Origin: Lateolabrax maculatus
Taxonomy: Eukaryota; Chordata; Actinopteri; Acropomatiformes; Lateolabracidae
Reading direction: 5' to 3'
Length of the DNA stretch: 64,000 nt
Assembly (NCBI GenBank): GCA_031216445.1
Contig: CM062210.1
Span: 10,365,501-10,429,500 of the forward strand
The stretch's first letter is position 1. Every line of letters begins with the position of its first letter. The notes beneath the pieces are model-generated. The model had not been told where the DNA came from. It saw nothing but the letters and a program-made list of their open reading frames with translations, and searched no databases. Below, piece after piece: positions 29,301 to 38,330 of the stretch. The position numbers and the translations under genes are program-made.

Positions 29301-32300
29301 ACATTTTTCTCCCAAACATCCCACAACAATGAGCAAACTCGGCCAACATCAGTGGATGACTCTAGTCAAAACACTGCCTCTCCAATGAGCTGTATCACGG
29401 TTACATGTCAGCCTATTAGCCTGCGTTATGTAATGCACAACCAACTTAATGCTACATTTAGTGGGATAACAGAGTCTGGCAGAGCCGCTAAGACAGAAAT
29501 TAATGTGCACAGAGAAATCTGCCCCGGTCAACACGCCTGTCAGGCTACATTTCTGGTCTTAGTGCGTTATATTTTAAGCACATCTGTATGTGTCTGCGCG
29601 TGTGTGTTTGCAGCAGCAATCCCACAGGGTGAGGTCAGAAAACATTTAGTGCCATCCATCTCCCTCTGAGTGGGCTCCTGTCCCTCCAGGAGGCTCAACA
29701 CAGATGGGTCTGCTATGTGCAGCAAGCACAGTAACAGCTGAAGGTCAGAAGGGGACACAACTTTAAGAAAAAACAGGACACTCAGTGTGTACAAAACAGA
29801 TATTATAAGAGAAATGCTGATATTTTCTCACCAATGGTAAGCAAATCTATTTGGATGTCCATATGGAGAACATCATTTGTTGACATTATCTACACATTTG
29901 TGAACAATCACAATTTTTTTCCCCGAATACACAGTTTTTGTATGCTCCGCATGTTCTTATGTAAATGCCATTAACACTTCTCCCTCGAGCAGCCCTCCCT
30001 CCCTCATTCTCCATCTTTACAGCACGGGGGTCAAGGAGAACAATAGCCAGTCCACAGCTCTGAGGGCATAACACTAGAATGGAAAAATATTTTTTTTCAT
30101 CTCTGTAGCAAAACAACACCCCAAAGGTTGAATCCAGTTGCAGGGCGCACTGAGCTGAGCAGATAAGATGCACAAGAGGGAGAGAAGGGAATTGTAATTC
30201 AGCTTGACGTGGATGTACAGGCTGTCTCTGTTCAGTATATGAAACAATTTGTTTCAGAGAGAGTTGACGTAGGTCAAATATGTCGAATCCCAAAGCAGCT
30301 CAGTCAGACTTTATGTCTTTTTGGGAATCCGGTGCTTGATAGAAACAGTACCTTCTGTGCTGATAGCCATCTGTACCTCTGGCAACAGATAAACATCTGC
30401 TAATTATTGACAACAACTAATTTCCTGACTGGACACAACAGGCAAACGAAGGGCATGTTTCTCTTCACAATGCTGATGAGTTTAATCAGAGAAAATACAC
30501 AGAGAGGCTGCAGGTTTTTGAGTGCTTTCAGTCAGCAGAGATGAAACACAAAGGACATCTGTGTTCACATGTGAAGTGGCCTCTTGTTTTTTTGTTACTG
30601 GCCATAAAACACTTTCAGGGAAGAATTAGATATGACAGTTCAGGGGAGATACAAGCAGTGCTGAAGCTATCCATCTAGACAGAAAATAGAAAGCTATTTG
30701 CAAATACAAATGTCACATTAAGACATGTTAACAGTTGGATGTGAATTGGATTCATTTGTGAATCAGGCACTGTAATTTGTCCAAATTGACAGACGCTGTT
30801 CAGGTCATCATGTAATCCCCAGGACATTCAATAATTACGATTTGTGGCTTTGTGAGTTTGGGTGTAAGTGCCTGAGTGTCATGAGTTTTTTTCAAGTAAC
30901 ATCTGGCCAAACATATAACCACTCAGCCATCAGTTTGAAAATCAAAATCATCTTAAGCCCATTGTGTAAATGTACCCAAAACGTATGAAAAGTAACAATC
31001 CCCTTTAGTGATTCTATGCAGTGACAATTAAACCACTTCAAAGCTATCATTTAATTTTAACCCGAGCCAACAAGAACCAGGGATCAAGGAGGATTTGGAA
31101 CAACATGGACCAAAGAGCCAGCAACAACAAATAAAAAATAAAAAAATTCTTTCCCGCACAGCTGAAAACAAAAGGTTTCTCAGCATTCCTGCTATCACAA
31201 AAACCTCCTGTGGCATTTCCCCAGGAACCTTCCCACACTGTCAAAACAACCCGGCCACAACACTGAAAAATGGCCAGGAGTCATCGGCCAATGAGGCTGA
31301 ACAATGACTATACTACAGTTGTTCTGGGTAAGACCCTGGCCTCTGGACACAAATGAACTCCCACACTTCTCTCCTGAACTTTCTCTGCCTTATTTCATCA
31401 CTCCTACTCGTCCCGTTGACTTATTAAAAGAGAAAATTGTCTGTAAGGAGTGCAGGTTGGTGGAGAGAAAAACAACACTACAAGATTTTGAGGCCCAGAC
31501 GGAGTCATCAGTGGCACAGGATCATTCCTCAGAGGGGTCAGCGGTTCACTGGGGAGTTGTAGTAGTAGTAGCAGCAGCAGCAGCAGCAGTCAGTGCTGGC
31601 AGCCCTGCAGTCTGCAGCTAAAAAGGTCGCCTGCTGCTGAGTAACTCTGGGGGCCTGTGTGGCCAACAGGACTGAGTGGAGGGAGAGGGGGCCGAGATAT
31701 TTAAAACCTCCTTGAGAATAAGCCAAGGGGAAAGTGATGAAACAGGACCAGCCTTCTTTCTATATGTGTGCCAGCCTCTGACGGGGGCCAAACGTGTACC
31801 CTAACCAACTCTGAAATGTGATCTGTCAGCCTGGAGCGGCAGAGAGGAAGGCAGGTTCTCTGGGGACTTGTGTGTTTGCTTCTGTGTGTGCACACAGTCT
31901 GCATTTGCTTTGGCTGTTCAGCAGAACAGGACACACAATTTAATGAAATTGACTGAGAGAGCGCAGGAAGGGACGTGCCGGGGACATGCCTGATAATCCT
32001 GAATCACAAAAAATAAAAACACAGTGAGGTATGACTGTAAACTAACAGTTTCATTTCTGTGTTTTCCCCCCTCTAATCTGGTGGGGACACACATTACACA
32101 CACACAAAAAAAAACACACCTCAGGAGGGAGACTGAGAGCAACTGTTCTTTCTAATTTTGTCAGGGGAAGAGAGCCATGAACACACCCCTTGTGCTTATG
32201 CGAGTGTGTGTCTGTGTGTATCAGAGGGTCCAGACAAGGCCGGGGTGTTCAAGCTGTCCCTGTTAAAGCTCCTCTCTTCATAAACTGGGCACCACCTCTT

Positions 32301-35300
32301 TTCCTCCTCCTCTTTAGTAAATAAACAGTTCTCTACAGTCCCAGTGTCAAGCTGGGGCTACGTCACATGCCCGCGGTTTTTCATGACTAACAAAAAAAAA
32401 TGGATAATACACAAGCACCAATAACACACACCACTATGTTAGCTACAAACTCATCTGCACTGCAAACTAGTTAATGCAGAGGAAACGGGACTCTGTCTGC
32501 CAGGAGGAATCAATTAACCTTATCCTGCATGTAAAGAGGGTGGCTAGATGCATATTTGTATGCAAAGAGGCTGGAAAGTCTAGACATAAAAAGGTTATAA
32601 AAAAAAAAAAAATGTAAAAACGCAGGACATTAACAAAAGGGTTATAATAACAGTTGCGACACCGCTCCCTTTGTCTTGGAGGCTGTCCTGGCCTCAGCAG
32701 GCAATTGGCTGACACAGGAGGGTTGACAGCTGATCTAATTCACCAAAGCCTTCCAGGCTGTAAAAACTGACCCTTATGCTCACTCGGTTTTTAACTTTAG
32801 TTTTAATAAATTATGTTTCCACTGGAAGGTAATGCGGACATGCAGAAAGCAATCTAATCATTGCTGACCTCTCCGTTTGTCCCACATCAATAACAGCTTC
32901 TCAGCATCATTAGCTTGAAAATCACAGAGGCCGTCAGTGGGGGGAAAAAAAAAGCAGCCCACCCCCACTTATAACCATAGGTCACAGCCACCGTCCAAAG
33001 CTTGGAATGGATCAACAATTCAAAGAGGAGAATCTCAATTATGGATTATTTAGATCTGCGGATCATTGTGTTGCCAAATCAGATGGAGAAGGTGACAGAT
33101 TGTTAAAGATTGGAGACATTCACGAACAGCAGACACAACAAAACAAGAACAAAAGCTAGGCTGCGTTTCAAATATGGTTCCAGGTGAACAGAAACCTCAT
33201 GTAATTCAACGAGCCACCTTCACACAAGATGGAGTGGCTTCTCAAAGAAGGGCACAGAGAAGCGTTCACCATAGTAACGCCAAGAATGCTACATCTATAC
33301 ATCTGTAAAAGCAGAAAGGGAGAAAAGACTGAGGAAAGAGGCAAAAATGTGCACACGATAGCTTGGACACTTGTAGTATCTAGAGGAGTACTATAAAAGA
33401 GCAAAATCCAAAAGAAGAGATCTACATAGTCTACATGAGCTCTACCCTAATTTCACCATTTGCTCGCACAAGAGTAAAAGTTCAGATGCCGTGCCTGTTA
33501 CATTACCATAGTGACGCGGGGCCAGAGCTGGGAAATGGGGTAACGGGTCAGAGGGAATGCCCTACTGTGTATGCATGCATACACAAAGATAACATCCTGA
33601 CAAAAACACACACACACACTCTTCTCTGTCACACACAGACACACCCTCCAAGGGCACCAGAGGTACCCCTCGGTGTAAACCTCATTGTCCTACAATAGCG
33701 AGCAACTCCTCCCCTCTGAGCCACAGTAAATTGAGATGGGGTTTACATTAATGGGTTTGGGGAAAAACCGCCTCAGGGTAAGTGTTGGGGGGGAAGCCTC
33801 CTCAAGATATGGGTAGCCTATATTTCCACAAAATGGGGAAATATGGAGATGGCTTTGAGGATCTCTGGGTGTAGTAGTACTCCATTTTCCTTCTTGCAGG
33901 AAAGAAGGGGGATGGGTAGAGGTAAAAAAATAAATAAATAAATAAATAAATAAAAAAAACACGTTTCGATGTAAATTCTTAATCTTAAAAATATGTGTTT
34001 TTTTCTGATCTTTACAAAGGTGAAAATGACAACTCGGATGTCTGAGGGTGGATTTCACTCAAACTAACATGACAAGCCAGCACCACCTGGACATGTCTTC
34101 ACCTGTAGCTGATTCCTGCACCAAATACTACAACATGCCTCAGAAAATGTCACAGATAAACAAAAAAATGCACTCAAAACACCTAGACAATTAGACTGAA
34201 GCCCAGTTACCATGGTTATTGTGAGTATCTGAAATTCAAATCGAGGACATTTTCCCTCACTTATCTGCTCCCCCTGACATGTCAGAACATGTCTCTTGTT
34301 CTCCCAAACAATGCTTTGCTGGAACGAAACAGATTATCCCTCTGTGAGTTCTCTGAAAATAGCCATCAAGGTCACCGGAGCAAGTGCTGCTTTTGATGGA
34401 TATCTGTACAAGGGGATGTCTTGACTGTGACGACTCAATGAGCCTTACGAGCCCTGATGCGTTTGCTCCGGAGTACCTTGCCGAGGTGAGGGCATAGCGA
34501 GTCTGTGTTTGAGGTTTGTTTTCTCTTTGTTTTTTCCGGCGCGTTCAATAGCTATGCTGCATTGGCTCCTGTGACGCGGGGATCTGATCAATACTGGGTC
34601 TCGGGGGCAGGGAGCAGGCAGTGAAAGGACTCGACAGCGAATGTGCTCCAACGTAGGCTGAGAAATGTTGTGATCGAGGGCTGGCGTCAGCACTGGGGCT
34701 AATGCTGTGCAACCATTTCTGTGTGGTTACTCGTCCAAAACGGTGTATGCATTGCACATACACAGACAAAACAGACTGGCGAACAGATGAAAACACACCT
34801 GCGTACAACCCCCACACTGAAACAATTAGTCAATTAACCGGTGGGATCAACCGAAAGTTAAAACTGACAATACTTACAACTGATTAATCATTTAAGTTAA
34901 TGATGAAGCGAAAATGTAAACATTTAGTGGTTTCAGCTTCTGAAATGAGAGGATCATGTCACTGTAAAGTGAATAATTTGAGGTGATGACGAAAATAATC
35001 ATTAGTAGCAGGCCTACACACAAGTCAGTGGGGCAGTGACCATCAGTGTAAGACAGATTGATGGGTGCCCCATGTCCCAATAACCGAATACAGTGTGCAG
35101 ACAGACAGGAGGATTACTTCTGTAATCATGAACTTCTTTAGGAGCTATGTAGAGTATGTGGTATGTATGTGCAGGCAATTGTTATGAGCAAAACCATTAA
35201 GGCCAGCCAAGCCCCAGCGTACCAGATGAGTTACAGGATACCTGTGCAGAAATGTACAAGGGCTTTGCGGAGGAATAAAACAATCTGCCAACACTCAAAC

Positions 35301-37051
35301 ACAACAGACTGTCTTCTTTTCTGGCGAAAACATGAAAGCATGTTGCTTTAGTGCTGCTAGCCGTCTGTGCACATGCATACAAGCCTGAGGACACGGCAGT
35401 ATTGTGCGCACGCACACACACACACAGATAGTACAGGACCATTAATCATGAGCAACCCAGTTCTGCTTCTCGCCCCACACTCTTCTCATGTGCTTCTGGC
35501 CCACGGTTGACTTTGCAGTCTCTGTATTTACCTCAGTGTGGTGCGGAGGTTGCATGCCGTGGAGATTAAATCAAAAGGACAGAGGGCCGGGGGGGGTGAG
35601 TGCATTGTTGAACTCAGCGGGTATGTATGTTCATGCACATACCCTCCTGGTAAACACAGGCAAGACCGAACCAGTTAAGAGCTGTCTTCTAAATCTATCA
35701 AAATGCAAACATCTAATCCATTTATAATGGAAATTAAGTCAGCTGGGATACTTGACACTAATTCTGTTAGAGACCACTAACTGTATAACGCAGGAGCTCT
35801 GTGGCCTTCCAGTCACACACCAGAGCTGCATAGTTTAAACTGCAGGGCAAGACTGGTGAAATAGCTCGAGCCTAAAAGGTAGCCTGTCTTCTGTGTCTGG
35901 ATTGTGTAAAACCAATCCACTGTTTTTGTGACGTAAATGTCAGTCAGGAAAATAGCAAGGAAAATAAAATGGATTACAGGATGATTTTAGAAAAAAGACA
36001 GAAACTGATTTATTCTCTCTGACTATAGTACTTACACGTGCCATTAATCTAGCCTCTTGTTCACCTACTAGTACATCCAGATTGTCTTACCCAGGTAGAG
36101 AGATGCATTTTCTTTCTTCACATTGTCGTCCAGGTAGGTGGGCCCCAGGGTGTAGATTGGCGTGGACCCCATGCCCACAAGTATCTGGGCGCAGATGAAC
36201 AGAGTCACATACAGGTTGTGCTCATTGCCCTCCTGGTCGCGAGGGCACGATGCCACATCGAGCAGCTCGCGCCCGCTGCCGTTGCCGCTCTGACAGAGGC
36301 CTTCGCGGCCCGTTGATGAGTTCATCTCCTGGATCTGGTAGGGTGGTGAAATGAAGTGGGGCAGGGAAAACAAGGCCGCCCCCACGGCGATGATCACGCC
36401 GCCCACAGCCAGCCAGCGCGGCCTCTGACCTCTGCCGCCGAAGTAGGAGATGAAGACCACCACCAGCAAGCTGCCGATGTCGAAGCAGCTGACCAGCAGG
36501 CCGGACTCAGAGCTGCGCAGGCTGTAGCGCTTCTCGATGGTGGTGATGACGCTGCTCAGGTAGCCCGAAACCATCAGGGACTGAATGAAAGTCAGGTAGC
36601 ACATGCAGAACAGGAAGCAGCGGGAGTCCCTCAGGATGACCCGCACATACTTCCTGGCTGGGATGCGGATAAGGCGGGTGAGAGAGAAACCAAGTTTTTT
36701 ACCCCCGGAGCCAGCGGCCCTGTGGCCCTCCACAGGCAAGGAGCTGCTGAGCCCCACCATGCTGGAGGCAGAGGGGGAGAAGTCTGTCCTGGACGAGGGA
36801 GACTCTGCCTGGCTGGAGTCCGGGGTTTTCGGCTGCAGCTCGCTGCTCTCCCGCAGGGCCACACAGGTGCGGGTGGTGTTGACCAGCAGCGACGCCGCAG
36901 CCTTCCGATCCGGCTGACAGGGGCCATTCAGGATGGGCAAGCTTTTGGACTTGAAGCAGGTCCCGGGGTCCATGTACTGGTCCTGAAGCTCCCGGATCTC
37001 CAGGGACTCAGACAGGTCGCTCCCCGTCTCGTCGTTGTCCGATGAAGTCAT
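1654..37051 (-). CDS. slco5a1: slco5a1, solute carrier organic anion transporter family member 5A1 (complete coding region, 9 exons)
   Basis: Join on the minus strand of 36091-37051, 17683-17815, 17349-17566, 12053-12217, 7956-8154, 4302-4461, 3567-3808, 3377-3441 and 1654-2111. The total is 2,601 nt, or 866 residues plus stop; human SLCO5A1 is about 848. All junctions are GT-AG and keep frame. The product is a 12-helix plasma-membrane protein of the OATP family. Helices lie near residues 144-165, 184-204, 213-233, 280-300, 319-346 and 365-386, with six more after the basic loop. The OATP signature is DPRFVGNWWSGFLL at 358-371. Ten cysteines (573, 577, 579, 588, 599, 603, 619, 621, 659, 663) form the Kazal-like loop between helices 9 and 10. 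Residues recognised as SLCO5A1 rather than another SLCO include NPCLAGC, VKTYLNENGYAVSGKC and SCWEYDVTSFRFVYFGLAA. The substrate is not well defined for this member. The identity is near certain; the start codon is very likely. Confidence 0.96.
2112..3376 (-). other. slco5a1: slco5a1 intron 8
   Basis: 1,265-bp intron. Apart from the long CA microsatellite at 2853-2927 I see no feature in it. Confidence 0.9.
2853..2927. repeat. CA microsatellite
   Basis: About 37 uninterrupted CA units after a short C run, in slco5a1 intron 8. Confidence 0.98.
3377..3441 (-). CDS. slco5a1: slco5a1 coding exon 8 (residues 693-715)
   Basis: 65-bp microexon-like segment, acceptor TCCTCAG, donor GTAAGT. It encodes SVDEQERPFALGMQFVLLRT and L, the cytoplasmic link into helix 11. 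The introns on both sides are 125 bp and 1,265 bp. It is too short for ORF scanning and was placed by homology and frame. Confidence 0.94.
3567..3808 (-). CDS. slco5a1: slco5a1 coding exon 7 (residues 613-693)
   Basis: 242 bp, acceptor CTACAG, donor GTAAGG. It encodes IRNYTDCGCVQSRQVITPSS and the loop sequence ending VKTYLNENGYAVSGKCDRTC, which supplies the last four loop cysteines. Helix 10 follows (TLIPFLIFLFIVTLITACAQ) and then PSAIIVTLR. NYT is another likely extracellular glycosylation sequon. Confidence 0.95.
4233..4290. repeat. GT microsatellite next to slco5a1 exon 6
   Basis: About 28 GT units on the plus strand, CA on the coding strand, starting some 12 nt inside intron 6 after the exon 6 donor. 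Confidence 0.98.
4302..4461 (-). CDS. slco5a1: slco5a1 coding exon 6, Kazal-like loop (residues 559-612)
   Basis: 160 bp, acceptor GGGCAG, donor GTGAGA, ending in phase 0. It encodes MTHRNLTGSCNVNCGC, then IHEYAPVCGSDGITYFNPC and LAGCSTVGNDSTG. This holds six of the ten loop cysteines and the Kazal-type VCGSDGITYFNPC core. NLT and NDS are candidate N-glycosylation sites in an extracellular loop. A long CA tract (sense strand) begins about a dozen bases past the donor. Confidence 0.96.
4462..7955 (-). other. slco5a1: slco5a1 intron 5
   Basis: 3.5 kb without recognisable exons. It contains T-rich and A-rich runs (for example 7688-7709) but no element I can name. A stretch near 6280-6540 has two CCAAT-like motifs; this is not enough to call a promoter or an LTR. 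Confidence 0.85.
7956..8154 (-). CDS. slco5a1: slco5a1 coding exon 5 (residues 493-559)
   Basis: 199 bp, acceptor CCACAG, donor GTAAGG. It encodes helix 8 (VIIVPSAGVGIVLGGYIIKK), the short loop LKLGARESAK, helix 9 (LAMICSGVSLLCFSTLFIVG) and the start of the large extracellular loop (CESINLGGINIPYTT). The sequence is nearly identical to the human protein as I know it. Confidence 0.96.
10647..10755. repeat. GT and CA microsatellite pair
   Basis: An interrupted GT tract (10647-10682) is followed about 50 bp later by a CA tract (10734-10755), so the two can pair as an inverted repeat. Confidence 0.93.
11570..11745 (+). repeat. dispersed repeat relic, copy 1
   Basis: It shares with the copies at 15571-15832 and 34821-35015 pieces such as GGGTTTTGGACATTTGG, AAGTCATCACCTTTGG and an end of the form AATTAT-TTAGT-ATCCCTA. 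I recognise the pattern as a common, degenerate teleost repeat but cannot name the family. Confidence 0.6.
12053..12217 (-). CDS. slco5a1: slco5a1 coding exon 4 (residues 438-493)
   Basis: 165 bp, acceptor CCCCAG, donor GTAAGT. It encodes DLPKAALRILSNMTFLFVSL and then helix 7 into the following loop (YTAECAIVTAFITFIPKFIE, SQFGIPASNASIYTG). It includes NAS, a possible N-glycosylation sequon, although its side of the membrane depends on the exact topology. Confidence 0.95.
12945..13215. repeat. probable dispersed teleost repeat
   Basis: The segment with CCAGCAGGGGGCCATTAC, GTATAGAAGTCTATGAGAAA and GGTGGCTACCTTGTGATTGA resembles a widespread fish repeat that I recall. Only one copy is in this window, so the family membership is from memory. 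Confidence 0.5.
13314..13524. mobile_element. MITE-like element with terminal inverted repeats
   Basis: The left end (CATAGACTGTATAAAAGAAG, continuing through GTGGATGTGGCC) and the reverse complement of the right end (CATAGACTGTACAAAAGAAG, continuing GGGACGTAGCC) match at about 27 of 31 positions. It is about 211 bp with no ORF. It looks like a non-autonomous DNA transposon; I see no clear target-site duplication and cannot name the superfamily. Confidence 0.75.
15571..15832 (+). repeat. dispersed repeat relic, copy 2
   Basis: Longest of the three relics. It begins ATAAATCGATGGGCTGAAAC, contains GGTTCTAGCTTCTC and GGTTTTGGATTGTTTATTGG, and ends AATAATTGTTGGTTGCTGCC-CTA. Same orientation as the other copies. 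Confidence 0.65.
17349..17566 (-). CDS. slco5a1: slco5a1 coding exon 3 (residues 365-438)
   Basis: 218 bp, acceptor TTTCAG, donor GTGAGA. It encodes helix 6 (WSGFLLCAVAMLLVIFPMFA) and the large cytoplasmic loop between helices 6 and 7. The loop begins with the strongly basic PPRHKKRKKKKIG and continues into an acidic/serine-rich stretch (DVSSDDEVMKEKSSS) and SSSMGFGKDIK, which is diagnostic of the SLCO5A subgroup. The intron separating it from exon 2 is only 116 bp. Confidence 0.95.
17683..17815 (-). CDS. slco5a1: slco5a1 coding exon 2 (residues 321-365)
   Basis: 133 bp. Acceptor TTCTAG and donor GTAAAT flank it. It encodes IMYVMGALGPAAGYLLGGVL, which is helix 5, then the extracellular DPKTVVNIDQSDPRFVGN. 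The last two bases, TG, are completed by G of the next exon to make the first W of the WW pair in the OATP signature. It is missing from a simple ORF scan because it is short. Confidence 0.95.
18526..18585. repeat. GT microsatellite
   Basis: About 30 GT units in slco5a1 intron 1. Confidence 0.98.
19424..19440. repeat. AT dinucleotide run
   Basis: Short TA repeat in slco5a1 intron 1. Confidence 0.9.
23309..23352. repeat. CA microsatellite
   Basis: About 22 CA units in slco5a1 intron 1. Confidence 0.98.
26617..26640. repeat. G homopolymer run
   Basis: 23 G interrupted by a single T, in slco5a1 intron 1. Homopolymer lengths of this kind are often uncertain in assemblies. Confidence 0.95.
31559..31590. 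repeat. AGT/AGC trinucleotide repeat
   Basis: TAG units change to CAG units, about ten in all, in slco5a1 intron 1. Confidence 0.95.
33924..33959. repeat. AAAT tetranucleotide repeat
   Basis: About seven AAAT units flanked by A runs, in slco5a1 intron 1. It could be the tail of an old retroposon, but no body is recognisable beside it. Confidence 0.95.
34821..35015 (+). repeat. dispersed repeat relic, copy 3
   Basis: It contains the start-proximal part of the same family (GATTAATCATTTAAGTTA, TGGTTTCAGCTTCTGAAATG) and the shared end AAAATAATCATTAGTAGCAG. The middle of the element is shortened compared with copy 2. Confidence 0.6.
36091..37051 (-). CDS. slco5a1: slco5a1 coding exon 1 (residues 1-321)
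   Basis: It encodes the cytoplasmic N-terminus and the first four helices. The ATG at 37049-37051 has A at -3 (cgcaccATGA) and is the first in-frame ATG. The frame is open further upstream to a TAA but without an ATG; a GTG at 37130-37132 is not a plausible eukaryotic start. The motif CFKSKSLPILNG near residues 32-43 matches the conserved KSLP region of the human N-terminus; the Ser-rich stretch after it is poorly conserved. Residues 144-206 (RDSRCFLFCMCYLTFIQSLM, then the YSLRSSESGLLVSCFDIG run) are classic OATP. The exon ends TACCTGG followed by GTAAGA, in phase 1. Confidence 0.95.
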
Positions 37052-38113
37052 GGTGCGGCTGGCGGACGCAGCTTCCGTGGACTCCTGGCGGTGCTGTCGG
37101 GTCCGTCGGTAACTAGTGCCACATGAGGACACTGTGGAGCTGCTGCAGGGCTGCGTGTTGGAGCGAAGACGGTGCCCGGCCAGGAGGACTGGAGCAGACT
37201 GAAACCCCTCTTGTTATGAGCATGTTTTAGTCCACATTGCTATTTACAGTAGCTCCGCTCCGTCACGAGAAGCCCCTCTCAAAGCACAACATTGGCTCCA
37301 CAATGTTCTTAAAGCCAATAGTGAGAGTGCTATCTCGACCGGATACAGGAGAACATCCCCTTCTCTAACTTAACACTTCAGTATGCTGTCTAAGGAGTGT
37401 GTTTTTTTTCTTTTTTTTTTACATTAAATAGCATAGAAACCTTTTTTTTAAAACATGAAACCAATAACAAAAATGTCTACAAGGTTCCCTTAAGTTAGAA
37501 CCCCATGTTGATGTTGATTTTATGGCTCTTTGTTAGACAGCAACCTTGATTCAGAAGGTTTTTTGTTTCCTTTCTCCCATAGCTGTGCAGCATCCTAGAA
37601 AAAAAAAAAAAAAAGAAGATAAGAAACAGGCATTTAAGACATTAACAAATATCATAAATGGTTTTATATATTTATACATCCACAAAATCGAGAAACCCCT
37701 TTTTTTTTTTTCCCCACTTCTGGCATTAACATGTCCACCCTGGATTAAACCGGTCACTTCTTCATATCGCTAAATTGCTGAACACAAGAAAACATCCCAC
37801 TCCAAAAAAAAAAAAAAACAGAGACAACCTCCACCAACAGGCAACCGCATCGGTGTCAAACTGTCGCAGCGGGTCGGGAGAAATAACACCCAGCTCTGCC
37901 TCGGTCAAAACGAGAAATACACCCAGAGAACAAAAGACCACGCTGTCCGCAAACGCCTCGGTCTTGACTTTGAAATGAAATTAAAAAAAAAAAACCGACT
38001 CCACACGAGACATTTCTGACATCTCTCTCTGACTTGACGCTGCGACGAAATGTTATTTGACACAACTTCTTGGGGGGAAAGGGCAGGAGGTGCAGCGGGC
38101 TGTGGTACTCACG
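37052..38113 (-). other. slco5a1: slco5a1 5' UTR part and probable 5' intron
   Basis: The bases immediately above the ATG must be 5' UTR. The intron/exon boundary is unsettled. Possible acceptors on the minus strand are 37595-37596 (preceded by a 16-T tract) and TCCAG or TGCAG sites closer to the ATG. The likely donor is GTGAGT at 38107-38112. A-rich runs near 37599-37614, 37805-37818 and 37982-37994 become T tracts on the coding strand. Confidence 0.45.
37113..37223 (-). promoter_or_regulatory. upstream ORF(s) before the slco5a1 start
   Basis: An ATG at 37221-37223 opens a 36-codon frame ending at TAG 37113-37115, 61 nt before the main ATG. A second ATG in the same frame at 37122-37124 gives a four-codon ORF (M-W-H-stop) ending at the same TAG. 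Both are out of frame with the transporter. They would matter only if the 5' UTR extends this far. Confidence 0.4.
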
Positions 38114-38250
38114 CAGGACGGGGGGAGGTAGCCTGTTGTCGCCCTCGGAGCGGACTCTCGCTGAATGAGTCTGTCGGATGGCTGCTGCTGCTGCTGGGCA
38201 CCTGCTGCCTTCACCGACCGTCGGAAACCGTAAAGTCAGTAGTAGTTAAA
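38113..38250 (-). other. slco5a1: probable noncoding first exon of slco5a1
   Basis: A strong donor (CTGC followed by GTGAGTAC) ends this stretch on the minus strand. The exon is GC- and CpG-rich relative to its flanks, contains no ATG, and has a short CAG run (about five units, 38179-38194). The 5' edge is unknown. The call rests on donor quality, base composition and position; no transcript data are available here. Confidence 0.45.
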
Positions 38251-38330
38251 GTGGGGAAAAAACGCGGAATGTGTCCAGTTTTATTTTATTCACGCCAGCT
38301 CATAAGGAACAGACTGAAAAAGGGTAATAT
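38200..38330 (-). promoter_or_regulatory. slco5a1: putative slco5a1 promoter region
   Basis: It lies directly upstream of the probable first exon. CpG dinucleotides are enriched (CGACGG, CCGCG). An A/T-rich GAATAAAATAAAAC sits on the minus strand near 38281-38294, at a position where a TATA-like box could act, but it is not a consensus TATA box. Inference from composition and position only. Confidence 0.3.

Larger units (their letters stand above)
17816..36090 (-). other. slco5a1: slco5a1 intron 1 (18.3 kb between first two coding exons)
   Basis: Largest intron. It has microsatellites at 18526-18585, 19424-19440, 23309-23352, 31559-31590 and 33924-33959, a G run at 26617-26640 and a repeat relic at 34821-35015. 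All ORFs in it are short, low-complexity or without recognisable protein character. First introns of this size commonly hold enhancers, but none can be identified here by eye. Confidence 0.85.

Noticed and set aside
36356..37045. 229-residue plus-strand ORF
   Set aside because: Exact antisense shadow of slco5a1 coding exon 1, with no recognisable protein pattern.
37052..37132. N-terminal extension of the transporter beginning at 37132
   Set aside because: The codon there is GTG. No in-frame ATG exists upstream of 37051, and the ATG at 37051 has a good context.
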